Positions 17,815 through 25,797 of a DNA stretch of 64,000 nt are shown here, in pieces (the first letter of the stretch is position 1; each line of letters begins with the position of its first letter). The notes below the pieces were generated by a model. The model was not told the DNA's origin and searched no databases. It saw only the letters and a list, made by a program, of their open reading frames with translations. A program made the position numbers and the translations under genes. This DNA comes from Planctomycetia bacterium (GTDB lineage: Bacteria > Planctomycetota > Planctomycetia > Pirellulales > PNKZ01). The DNA is taken from the NCBI GenBank assembly GCA_021413845.1, contig JAIOPP010000099.1:18622-82621 (forward strand). The letters are read 5' to 3'.

Positions 17815-18952
17815 CGGCCCGCTACAGAGATCGTCGCAAACATTCGTCGATCGCGAGCGCGCGCTGCTGGCCGATTATGCGATGGCCGGCGCAGCCTCGA
17901 AGGGGCGGAAGCACGAAGAACCGACTCACGCCTACCGGAGCCCGTTCCAGCGCGATCGCGATCGGATCGTGCATAGCACGGCTTATCGTCGGCTGAGCGG
18001 CAAGACGCAAGTGTTCACGCGCGAAATGGGAGACTTCCACCGGACGCGGCTCACGCATACGCACGAAGTGGCGAGCGTGTCGCGCACGTTGGGCCGCGCG
18101 CTTCGCTTAAACGAAGACCTGATCGAAGCCCTCGCCCTCATGCACGACATCGGGCATCCCCCGTTCGGACACGCCGGCGAAGACGTGCTCGACGACTGCG
18201 TGCGGGCTCAGGCGAGCACGGGCGAGGTCGGGTTCTCGCACAACCGGCAAGCGCTACGCATCGTCGAGATCATCGAGCAACGCTACCCGGAATTCTCGGG
18301 GCTGAATTTAAGCTTGGAAGTGCTCGAAGGGCAGCAAACGCGAGCGATGAAGCGGGGCTCGGCGACGAGGCCGCTCTTGGAATCGCAAGTCGTCGACGCG
18401 GCCGACAGCACGGCTTACGACACGCACGACGTCGACGATGCGCTGCATCTCGGCTTGCTTACGATCGCCGAGCTCGACGAGGTGCCGCTGTGGCGCGAGG
18501 CGACGTCGCGCGTCCGCAGCCGTTATGCGGCGCTCGAAGCCGGCGAACTCAAGCGCTGCATCTTGCATGAGCTGATCGATTGGCAAGTGAGCGATTTGCT
18601 TGCGTGCTCCACCGAACGACTCGAAGCCTGGGGGATCGAATCGACCGAGCAGGTGCGGCAGGCGCAAGTCATCGTGCGGCCGAACGACGAGCTGTTCGCC
18701 CTCAAGGCCGAGTTGGAAAAGTTCTTGTATGCCCGCGTGTATCGTCACCCGACGGTCGTCGCTTCCCGGCTCATTGCGCAACAGCAGCTACGCGAGATGT
18801 TCGCCGGCTTTACGAAGCGGCCGGAGCTGATGCCGGAGTCGTTTCGCCAACGGATCGAAGTCTACGGCCTCGGCCGAAGCGTGTGCGACTATCTCGCGGG
18901 CATGACCGATCGCTTCTGCCAGCAAGAGTATTTGCGGCTGTTTCCGGAGTGA
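17789..18952 (+). CDS. dgt: Deoxyguanosinetriphosphate triphosphohydrolase-like protein
   Basis: A 387-residue HD-domain dNTPase. The metal-binding HD residues lie in THTHEVASVSRTLGRAL and LMHDIGHPPFGHAGED; AYRRLSGKTQVFTREMGDFH is the usual upstream family motif. Enzymes of this type cleave dNTPs to nucleosides and triphosphate and adjust dNTP pools. The length fits the shorter bacterial dGTPase-like type 2 class. The 26-bp overlap with the HIT gene suggests a shared nucleotide house-cleaning role. Preference for dGTP is uncertain. Confidence 0.9.
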   Translation: MRSSPTPFNGPLQRSSQTFVDRERALLADYAMAGAASKGRKHEEPTHAYRSPFQRDRDRIVHSTAYRRLSGKTQVFTREMGDFHRTRLTHTHEVASVSRTLGRALRLNEDLIEALALMHDIGHPPFGHAGEDVLDDCVRAQASTGEVGFSHNRQALRIVEIIEQRYPEFSGLNLSLEVLEGQQTRAMKRGSATRPLLESQVVDAADSTAYDTHDVDDALHLGLLTIAELDEVPLWREATSRVRSRYAALEAGELKRCILHELIDWQVSDLLACSTERLEAWGIESTEQVRQAQVIVRPNDELFALKAELEKFLYARVYRHPTVVASRLIAQQQLREMFAGFTKRPELMPESFRQRIEVYGLGRSVCDYLAGMTDRFCQQEYLRLFPE

Positions 18953-18958
18953 ACGACG

Positions 18959-19000
18959 GTCTACATCTGCCCGACTACATTTGCCCGTCTACATTTGCTC
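18959..19000. repeat. Three tandem 14-bp copies of the argS 3' end
   Basis: Three 14-bp units (18959-18972, 18973-18986, 18987-19000) differ at only a few positions. On the minus strand, the copy nearest argS carries the VEQM codons and stop, and the other two follow the stop. Confidence 0.75.
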
Positions 19001-20968
19001 GACGACGTCGATATTCAACAACGTCAGGCCGAGCTTGATCGTGCGGGCCGTGAGATCGCAGAGCAATAGGCGGCTGTGCTTCGTTTCGTCCGTCGGCGCT
19101 TTCAGCACCGGGCATTGCTCGAAGAACGTCGAGTAGTGGTTCGCCAAATCGTAGAGATACGACGTGAGTACGTTCGGGCGGAAGTCGGCGACCGCCGTTT
19201 CCAGGGCTTCCTCGAAGCGCAAGATCGCGATCGCGAGCGCGCGCTCGGCAGGCAACTCGAGTTGCATTCCCGCCGCACTGCGGCGCAGCATGTCGACTAG
19301 GATCTCGCCCCGGCGGAAGATGCTACGCACGCGGGCATAGGCATACTGCATATACGTGGCCGTGTTGCCGCTCATCGCCAGCATCTTGTCGTAGCTGAAC
19401 TCATAGTCACTGGTCCGGTTCTGCGACAGGTCGGCGTATTTCAACGCCCCGATGCCGACGATTTCGGCGATCCGTCGTCGATCTTCGGCGCTAAGCTCTG
19501 CGCCGCCGGTTTTGCGATCGTCGTTCTCGCTCACGATGGCATGAGCCCGATCGACCGCTTCGTCGAGTAGCGACTTGAGTCCAACGGCGTCGCCGGAGCG
19601 CGTCTTATACGGCCGGCCGTCTTTGCCGAGCACGGTGCCGAAGCTCACATGCCGGAAGTCGCAGGCAGCGAAACCCCAGAGCTTCGCGGCGGCGAACAGA
19701 TGTTCGAAGTGCAGGCTCTGCCGATGGTCGACCACATAGAGCATCGCGTCGGGCTTCCAGCGCTGCATCCGGTAGCGGATCGTCGCGAGATCGGTCGTCG
19801 CGTAGAGAAACGCGCCGTCTTTTTTCCGAATGAGCATCGGCACTTCTTGGTCGGGAAAGAAGACGCAGAGCGCGCCGTCGCTTTCGCGGGCGATCCCTTT
19901 ACGCTTGAGCTCTTCGACGACGTCGGATAGTTGATCGTGGTAGAAGCTCTCGCCGAGCGTTTCGTCGAACGTGACCGATAATCGCTTGTACGTCTCTTCC
20001 AGCGTCGTGAGGCACGGCGGCATAAACTCTTGCCAGAGCCGCAGGTTCTCGGCATCGCCGGAGTGCAGCTTCGCGGTCTCTTCGAGCACGGCCGAGCCGA
20101 TCTTCGGATGCGCCGCGGCGAGCTTCGCCAGTGCGGCGTCGGCGTCGATCTGCGCGAGCTTGGCTTCGAGATCGGCAACGGCCTCGCGCTGTTCGCCGAC
20201 GTCGCGCTGCGCTTTCTTCAGCGTTTGCGCGGCCTTTTTATCGGCGTTTTTGTCCCCGGTCGGCTTCGTCGCTTCGGCGACTCGGAGCATCGCTTCGGTG
20301 CCTGCGAGCTTTTCGCGGAGCTTCGGCAACTCGTCCTTGCCTTGGAAGTAGCCGACGAGTTGATTCACCTGTCGATACAACCGCGACAGCTCATCTACCG
20401 GGTTCGCCTTGTACGCCGCTTCGTCGCGGAAGTGGCGGAAGCCGTAGATGATCATGCCGAACTGCGTCCCCCAGTCGCCGATGTGGTTGTCGCCGACGGC
20501 GTGGTGCCAGAGGAAGTTCAGCGTCCGGCAAATGCTGTCGCCGATCGCGGTCGAACGGATGTGTCCGACGTGCATCGGTTTCGCGACGTTCGGGCCGGAG
20601 AAGTCGACGACGTAGGTCTTCGGCTCGGCGACCGGCGCGATGTTCAAGCGTTCGTCGCGCACGGCGATCTGCAATTGCGCCGTGAGCCAATCGTCGCGCA
20701 GTTTCAAGTTGATGAAGCCCGGGCCGGCGATCGAAGGCTCGTCGCAAAATTCCGCGACGTCGAGCTTGGCTTTGATCTCTTCGGCCACTTCGCGCGGCGG
20801 GCGCTTCAAGAGCTTGCCGAGCGGCATCGCGCTGTTGATCTGGTAGTCGCCGTTGCGCGGGTCTTGGCTCGGGATGACCATCTCGACGACGGTCGCAATG
20901 TCGGCCGGCGAGACCCAACCGGAGAGAGCCGCTTCGAGGCGATCGCGCAACAATCGACGAGCATTCAT
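18989..20968 (-). CDS. argS: Arginyl-tRNA synthetase with a coiled-coil insertion
   Basis: A 659-residue class I synthetase. The HIGH motif is HVGH at 133-136 within FSGPNVAKPMHVGHIRST, followed by GDNHIGDWGTQFGMIIYGF. The KMSKS-equivalent is in RPYKTRSGDAVGL. The DALR anticodon-binding domain lies at the C-terminus, ending VVEQM. It is about 80-100 residues longer than usual ArgS. The extra part is a Lys/Ala/Glu-rich helical insertion at about 205-295 in the catalytic domain. It converges on dgt with a 36-bp gap that carries a 14-bp tandem repeat. Confidence 0.95.
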   Translation of the reverse strand: MNARRLLRDRLEAALSGWVSPADIATVVEMVIPSQDPRNGDYQINSAMPLGKLLKRPPREVAEEIKAKLDVAEFCDEPSIAGPGFINLKLRDDWLTAQLQIAVRDERLNIAPVAEPKTYVVDFSGPNVAKPMHVGHIRSTAIGDSICRTLNFLWHHAVGDNHIGDWGTQFGMIIYGFRHFRDEAAYKANPVDELSRLYRQVNQLVGYFQGKDELPKLREKLAGTEAMLRVAEATKPTGDKNADKKAAQTLKKAQRDVGEQREAVADLEAKLAQIDADAALAKLAAAHPKIGSAVLEETAKLHSGDAENLRLWQEFMPPCLTTLEETYKRLSVTFDETLGESFYHDQLSDVVEELKRKGIARESDGALCVFFPDQEVPMLIRKKDGAFLYATTDLATIRYRMQRWKPDAMLYVVDHRQSLHFEHLFAAAKLWGFAACDFRHVSFGTVLGKDGRPYKTRSGDAVGLKSLLDEAVDRAHAIVSENDDRKTGGAELSAEDRRRIAEIVGIGALKYADLSQNRTSDYEFSYDKMLAMSGNTATYMQYAYARVRSIFRRGEILVDMLRRSAAGMQLELPAERALAIAILRFEEALETAVADFRPNVLTSYLYDLANHYSTFFEQCPVLKAPTDETKHSRLLLCDLTARTIKLGLTLLNIDVVEQM

Positions 20969-21191
20969 GGCCGTGGCTTCAACTTAGTCGAGGAAATTCG
21001 AGTCGAGAGAAACGTAATCCGCCGATTGGAAACGATGCGACCGGATTGTTCAACCCGGCGGGGCGTTGGCAAGCGGGGGACGTGAGTTGCTCGGTAGCTC
21101 GGGTGCGCGTGGAAGAGTGGCGACTTACGTCCCTCGCTCACCGAGAGGGCGGCTCGATCCGGCGGTGCGCTTCGTCCGGCGCTTGTGGCAT

Positions 21192-21220
21192 ACGGCACGT
21201 GGAACGTGCCTGCTACTTTA
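21192..21220 (+). repeat. REP-like palindromic element, single copy
   Basis: It contains GGCACGTGGAACGTGCC, a 7-bp perfect inverted repeat with a GGA loop, followed by TGCTACTTTA. The same 28-bp unit occurs twice at 54150-54266 in opposite orientations. The copy here sits just before the rsfS 3' end. Confidence 0.8.
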
Positions 21221-21667
21221 CTTCGCTGGGTCTTTCGGCGTGAACGGTACGCGCTTCGCGCCGGTCCAAAGTTCGTCGAGGCGGTAGTAGTCGCGGGTCT
21301 TGCCGTCGAACAGATGGATGATGATGTCCCCGTAGTCGAGCAAGATCCAGCCGCCGGTTTGATAGCCTTCGACGCCGAGCCGGCGATCGCGCAGATCGTC
21401 TTCGAGCTTGTGGTCGATCTCTTCGCTGATGGCGTGGAGTTGCCGCGTGCTGGAGCCGGTCGCGATGACGAAGTAGTCGAACTCCGTCGTAAGCTCGCGC
21501 AGGTCGAGCACGACGATCTCTCGGGCTCGATTTTCGTGTGCCGTTTGAGCGGCTGCCAAGGCTCTGTTCAATGCTCGTTCGCGCGACGCTACCGCGGAGT
21601 TTTCGACTTTCAAGCTGCTGGTGGCCACGACCGTCCCTCGGGTGAATCTGCTGCGAACTATCTCCAT
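21218..21667 (-). CDS. rsfS: Ribosome silencing factor RsfS (Iojap family)
   Basis: A 149-residue protein. The core REIVVLDLRELTTEFDYFVI, then ATGSSTRQLHAISEEIDHKL and WILLDYGDIIIHLFDGKTRD are diagnostic for RsfS. RsfS binds ribosomal protein uL14 and stops subunit joining when nutrients are low. About 25 N-terminal residues precede the conserved core, so a later start is possible. It is divergent from bcp. The usual nadD partner is not adjacent. Confidence 0.92.
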   Translation of the reverse strand: MEIVRSRFTRGTVVATSSLKVENSAVASRERALNRALAAAQTAHENRAREIVVLDLRELTTEFDYFVIATGSSTRQLHAISEEIDHKLEDDLRDRRLGVEGYQTGGWILLDYGDIIIHLFDGKTRDYYRLDELWTGAKRVPFTPKDPAK

Positions 21668-21808
21668 TCTACCGAGACAAGAGGAATCGGCGGAAGGTTC
21701 TTTGCCGGGGCGGCGGAATTTTCCCCTCCCGGGCCGGCGGAGAGCGGCAGATGCGCTAAAATGTGTCGATCTTGCCTCGTTTCATGCCGTTTTCAGCGAG
21801 AACACCCG

Positions 21809-22420
21809 ATGGCCGACCCAAGCAAACCGACGAACGACACTTGGCTGGAAGAAGGAAGCAAAGCGCCGGACTTCACGCTCGCCTCGGATCAAGGGCCACC
21901 GGTCAAGCTCGGCGGACTCCGCGGCGGGCCGGTCGTCGTCTACTTTTATCCGCGCGACGACACGCCGGGCTGCACGCGCGAGGCCTGCGCATTTCGCGAT
22001 CGGAGCGGCGAGCTGAAAGCACACGGAGCTACGGTGCTCGGCATCAGCACCGACGATGTGAAGAGCCACGGGAAGTTCCGCGACAAGTTCTCCTTAAACT
22101 TTCCCCTCTTGGCCGACGTCGACCACAAGACGGCCGAAGCGTTCGGTGCCTGGCGCGAGAAGAATATGTACGGCAAGAAGTCGATGGGGATCCAGCGCTC
22201 GACGTTTCTGATCGACGGCGCGGGCATCGTGCGCAAGGTGTGGCGCAAGGTAAACGTCGACGGTCATGATGCCGAAGTCCTCGCGGCCTTAGACGCACTC
22301 GGCGCGAAACCGGAAAAGCCGAAGGCCACGGCGACGAAAACTGCGCCGGTGAAAAAAGCCGTGGCGAAGTCGCCGCCGACGAAGGTCGCGAAGAAAAAAA
22401 CTACGAAGAAGAAAAAGTAG
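21809..22420 (+). CDS. bcp: Thioredoxin-dependent peroxiredoxin, Bcp/PrxQ type, with a lysine-rich tail
   Basis: A 203-residue peroxiredoxin. VVYFYPRDDTPGCTREACAF holds the peroxidatic cysteine (PGCT) and a second cysteine five residues later, as in PrxQ enzymes that form an intramolecular disulfide. It reduces H2O2 and alkyl hydroperoxides with electrons from thioredoxin. The enzyme core ends near residue 160. The last 45 residues are almost only Lys, Ala, Thr, Pro and Val and end in a KKK-rich run, like histone-H1-type tails. The tail is not part of normal Bcp and may bind DNA or another polyanion. Confidence 0.92.
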   Translation: MADPSKPTNDTWLEEGSKAPDFTLASDQGPPVKLGGLRGGPVVVYFYPRDDTPGCTREACAFRDRSGELKAHGATVLGISTDDVKSHGKFRDKFSLNFPLLADVDHKTAEAFGAWREKNMYGKKSMGIQRSTFLIDGAGIVRKVWRKVNVDGHDAEVLAALDALGAKPEKPKATATKTAPVKKAVAKSPPTKVAKKKTTKKKK

Positions 22421-22436
22421 CTCGTCGCGCTGGCGA

Positions 22437-24995
22437 CTAGACTGCGACCGGCTCGTAAAGCTTCGGCCGTGGCGCTTCGATCTTCGGCAGGCGCTCGAGT
22501 TCGTCGTCGATCGCGGCGGCGAGCCCTAGCGCGTGTGCCCCGTACATCAGCGTGGCATGCGTGCCGGTGATGTTGCGTACGCGGATCGGTCCGCGAATGA
22601 GATGCTCCCAACCGAGCAGCGGTGTCTGCACGGCGGACAACGGTTGACGGGCGGCGCGAAACAGATGCGCGCCCCCTTGGAGCGGGCCGGCGATATAGCG
22701 CTCGATTGCGTGGAAGTGTTCCTTAATCATCCGGAGCCGGACCGGCGAGAAGAACGAAATGTCTTCCGCGAAGTGGCTCATGAACTCGCCGTCGGCTGTG
22801 CATTGCGCCGCGTCGCCGTCGGCCGGCGCTCGGTCGGCGCGGCCGAGTAAGCGACGAGCCGTTTTTGCGACCGCCTGTCGGCAGCGCGCGAGTGCGCGGC
22901 GGCGTTCGGTCGCCGGCATGCCGGCGAGTTCGCCGAGGTAGAGCGGGAGATTGCGCGATAGGGCCCGAAGGCGATGGAAGCGCGAAGCGGTCAGAGTTCG
23001 TTCGAGCGCGAGCGGGACACCGGCATCGAGCAGCCCAAGGAATTCGACCTCTTCGCCGAGCGCTTCGAGTTGCCGCGCGATTTCGTAGGCCATCCACGCG
23101 CCCGACGAATAACCGGCAAGTCGATAAGGGCCCTGCGGCTGAATGCCACGGAGCATTTCGATGTAGTCGCGCGCACACGCTGCGACTTCCGCGACGTGTG
23201 CGTCGGGCGATTCGTCGTTGAGTCGAGGCAATTGGATGCCGTACACGGCTTGCGTCGAACGGAGCGCGGCGATCGTTTCGCGATAGATCCACACATCGCC
23301 GGCCAGCGAATGGAGGAAGAACAACGGTCGGCCGAGTTCTCCTTCCCGCAGCAAGACCGGCGCGTCGTAGACTTCATCGACCGAGTATTCGAGCGCCGCG
23401 GCCAAGTGCTCGACCGTGCGACACTCGAAGAGCATCGTCGGCGTCACTTTGCGGCCGACAGTCGCTTCAAGCCTCGCCGTGAGCGACATCGCTTTGAGCG
23501 AGTCGCCGCCCAGCGCGAAGAAGTCGTCGTGCAGGCCGATCTCGTCGAGCTGAAACGTCTCGCGCCAGACCTCGAGAATCTGTCGTTCGAGTTCCGTCGT
23601 TTCGATCGCTCCTTGAGGATCTTCCGCGTCGTCCTTCGGCTCGAAGTAGAAGGGCTCCGGCAATGCGCGACGATCGATCTTGCCGTTCGCACTTTGCGGC
23701 AGGCTTTCCAATTGCAGAAAAGTCTGCGGCACCATGTATTCCGGCAGCCGATCTTGCGCGAACAACCGCAACGCCTCGGCGCTCCACGACGCGCCGGGCT
23801 GCAAGACCACGTAAGCCGCGAGATAGCGCGTCGCCGACGGCGAAGTCACCACGACGACCACGGCATCGCGCACCGTCGGATGTTGCAGCAACGTCGCTTC
23901 GATCTCGCCCGGCTCGATCCGAAAGCCGCGAAGCTTCACTTGGTTGTCGAGTCGGCAAACGTATTCGAGTTGTCCGTCGGCGCGGAAGCGCACCAAGTCG
24001 CCGGTTCGATAGTAACGCCCCGGCGGAATCTCCGGCGACGGGTTCTCGACGAACTTTTGCCGTGTGAGATCCTCGCGCCCGAGATAGCCTTCGGACACTC
24101 CGAGCCCGCCGATGTAAAGCTCCCCTTCCTTGCCGGGAGCGACGAGTCGGCCTGCCTCGTCGAGAAGATATAGGAGCGTGTTATCGATCGGGCGCCCGAT
24201 CGGCGGCGCATCGCCGGCGTCGGCGTCGCGCACGGGATCGTGTTCGTAGGTCGAGGAATAGATCGCCGTTTCGGTGGGACCGTAGACGTTGATCCAGCGA
24301 ATCTTCCGGCCGCCGACTTGCAAAAATCTACGATATACGGCCAGCGACGCTTGTTCGCCGCCGACCATTAAAGCGCGCAACGTCGGAGGAAGTTCGCGGC
24401 GCGTTTCGTAGAGATAGTTCGTCAGCTCGCGCCAGAGCGAAGTCGTGACGAAGAAGCCGGAAAGCCGCTCCACGGCGATGAACTTGAGAAACCCGTCCAT
24501 CGAGTCGAGCGTGTTCTGCCCGGGGAGCACGAGGGTTGCGCCGGCGTTCAACGTGCAGAAATGTTCTTCGAGCGAGGCATCGAAATTGATCGAAGCGAGT
24601 GCCGTGCGTCGATCGCCTACCTGGAGGCCGAGCATCCGAATGACGTAGGCGTTGTGGTTCGCGAGATTGCGATGCGTGAGCACGACCCCCTTCGGGGTTC
24701 CCGTCGAGCCCGACGTGTAGAGGACCACGGCTCGATCGGTCAGCGCGTGCGGAGCGTCTTGGAAGGCGTTCTTTGTCGCGATCGAGTCGGCTTTTTCAAA
24801 GGCCTGGAAGTCGGCGATCGAAAGCGTGCTTTGCGCGGTCGCCGCGATATCGGCCGGCAACGGTCGATCGTAGACGACGGACTTCGGCGCGGCGTCGGCT
24901 AGGATCGATTTCAAGCGTTGCGACGGATACTTCGGGTCGAGCGGCACGTAAACCGCGCCGGGCGACGACGTCGGCCGCGCGATGCAGTTCCGCAA
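22437..24995 (-). CDS. NRPS A-PCP-TE protein, 5' part broken (see adjoining fragment)
   Basis: 852 codons from an ATG at 24995; the first dozen residues are out of the real frame and homology starts at GAVYVPLDPKYPSQRL (core A2). Adenylation cores follow: VLYTSGSTGTPKGVV (A3), NFDASLEEHF (A4), NVYGPTETAIYSS (A5), GELYIGG, YYRTGDLVRFRADG and NGKIDR (A10, with the catalytic Lys). The PCP site is DDFFALGGDSLKAM. A thioesterase ends the protein, with nucleophile motif GYSSG and a late GTHATLM histidine. There is no condensation domain. The first core (A1) is in another frame at 24963-25200. Last gene of the operon; as sequenced it cannot make a full adenylation domain. Confidence 0.85.
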   Translation of the reverse strand: MRNCIARPTSSPGAVYVPLDPKYPSQRLKSILADAAPKSVVYDRPLPADIAATAQSTLSIADFQAFEKADSIATKNAFQDAPHALTDRAVVLYTSGSTGTPKGVVLTHRNLANHNAYVIRMLGLQVGDRRTALASINFDASLEEHFCTLNAGATLVLPGQNTLDSMDGFLKFIAVERLSGFFVTTSLWRELTNYLYETRRELPPTLRALMVGGEQASLAVYRRFLQVGGRKIRWINVYGPTETAIYSSTYEHDPVRDADAGDAPPIGRPIDNTLLYLLDEAGRLVAPGKEGELYIGGLGVSEGYLGREDLTRQKFVENPSPEIPPGRYYRTGDLVRFRADGQLEYVCRLDNQVKLRGFRIEPGEIEATLLQHPTVRDAVVVVVTSPSATRYLAAYVVLQPGASWSAEALRLFAQDRLPEYMVPQTFLQLESLPQSANGKIDRRALPEPFYFEPKDDAEDPQGAIETTELERQILEVWRETFQLDEIGLHDDFFALGGDSLKAMSLTARLEATVGRKVTPTMLFECRTVEHLAAALEYSVDEVYDAPVLLREGELGRPLFFLHSLAGDVWIYRETIAALRSTQAVYGIQLPRLNDESPDAHVAEVAACARDYIEMLRGIQPQGPYRLAGYSSGAWMAYEIARQLEALGEEVEFLGLLDAGVPLALERTLTASRFHRLRALSRNLPLYLGELAGMPATERRRALARCRQAVAKTARRLLGRADRAPADGDAAQCTADGEFMSHFAEDISFFSPVRLRMIKEHFHAIERYIAGPLQGGAHLFRAARQPLSAVQTPLLGWEHLIRGPIRVRNITGTHATLMYGAHALGLAAAIDDELERLPKIEAPRPKLYEPVAV

Positions 24996-25200
24996 ACGTA
25001 ACGCTCCGGTCTCCCTTCGCGACGGCCACGACGTCGGGCAGACTCGCAGCTTGCCGCATGAAGACCTCGAGGATCGAACCTTCGATCCGCCGCTCAGGGC
25101 CGTTGCGGCTCCAGTCGTCCAACAGCGCGCGCGCCTCGGGCCCGAGCCCGCTTGGGGCGGGCTCGTCGGAGTCGATCGTGTTATCGAATAATTGCGACAT
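24963..25200 (-). pseudogene. Frameshifted N-terminal fragment of the A-PCP-TE NRPS
   Basis: From an ATG at 25200 the frame encodes the start of an adenylation domain. It includes VFMRQAASLPDVVAVAKGDRS and the A1 core FAELHRAADVVA. At about 24962 the homology jumps to GAVYVPLDP in another frame. An intact domain has some 35 residues (the GVGPxDxVxIxLxRS and LKAG section) between these points. The simplest reading is a deletion of about 105 bp plus one or two bases at this junction. It could be a real mutation or an assembly collapse. The ATG follows epimerase by 28 bp, so 25200 is the original gene start. Confidence 0.75.
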
Positions 25201-25228
25201 GGTTCTTAGATCGTCGGACCTACGGGAA

Positions 25229-25792
25229 TCATTCCAATTCCGGCTGCGGCGTCTTGTCTTTCGTCGGGTGCGAACAAAGCTCGATCAACATTCCGCCGGT
25301 CCCTTGCGGGTGCAAGAAACCGATCCTCGCACCGTGGGCACCCAGGCGGGGAACACGGTCGATCAAACGCAAGCCGGCTTGCTCGGCGGCTTGGAGCGCT
25401 AAGGCCGTGTCGTCGACGAGGTACGCCGTGTGATGCAGGCCCGGCCCTCGCTTCGCGAGAAACTTGGCGATCGGCGAGGCCTCGTCGAGCGGTTCCAAGA
25501 GTTCGAGTCGGACGGCGCTCGCATCGGTGCCGAGCTGGTAAAAGGCGACGCGCACCTTCTGCTCCGCCACGACTTCTTCTCCCTCGAACACGGCTCCGAG
25601 AGTCGCTTCGTAAAACGGTCGCGCTGCGGCGAGGCTCGCCACGGCGATCCCTAAATGATCGAGTCCGCGAATGGCGACCGCGGCCGTGAGGCGCGCCAGC
25701 GGCGTCGGCTCGGCCGAGGGAAGCGCAGCTCCGCCGAGGCCCAACACCGGGGGCGTCGTCGAGAGAGGCGAATGAATGATCGTGGGAGCCAT
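25229..25792 (-). CDS. mce: Methylmalonyl-CoA epimerase
   Basis: A 187-residue vicinal-oxygen-chelate (glyoxalase fold) protein. LDHLGIAVASLAAARPFYEA gives the first metal histidine, RGPGLHHTAYLVDD gives the second, and GGMLIELCSH supplies the metal glutamate. This pattern is the methylmalonyl-CoA epimerase family, which interconverts the 2R and 2S forms. About 40 residues precede the conserved core. It starts 5 bp after the mutase large subunit stop and lies 28 bp before the NRPS fragment. Its place in an NRPS-PKS operon suggests supply of the 2S isomer, the form that PKS acyltransferases use. Confidence 0.9.
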   Translation of the reverse strand: MAPTIIHSPLSTTPPVLGLGGAALPSAEPTPLARLTAAVAIRGLDHLGIAVASLAAARPFYEATLGAVFEGEEVVAEQKVRVAFYQLGTDASAVRLELLEPLDEASPIAKFLAKRGPGLHHTAYLVDDTALALQAAEQAGLRLIDRVPRLGAHGARIGFLHPQGTGGMLIELCSHPTKDKTPQPELE

Positions 25793-25797
25793 GCGTG

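Noticed and set aside
20030..21085. 351-codon rightward frame opposite argS
   Set aside because: ArgS covers the region with HIGH and KMSKS-like motifs; the opposite frame has none.
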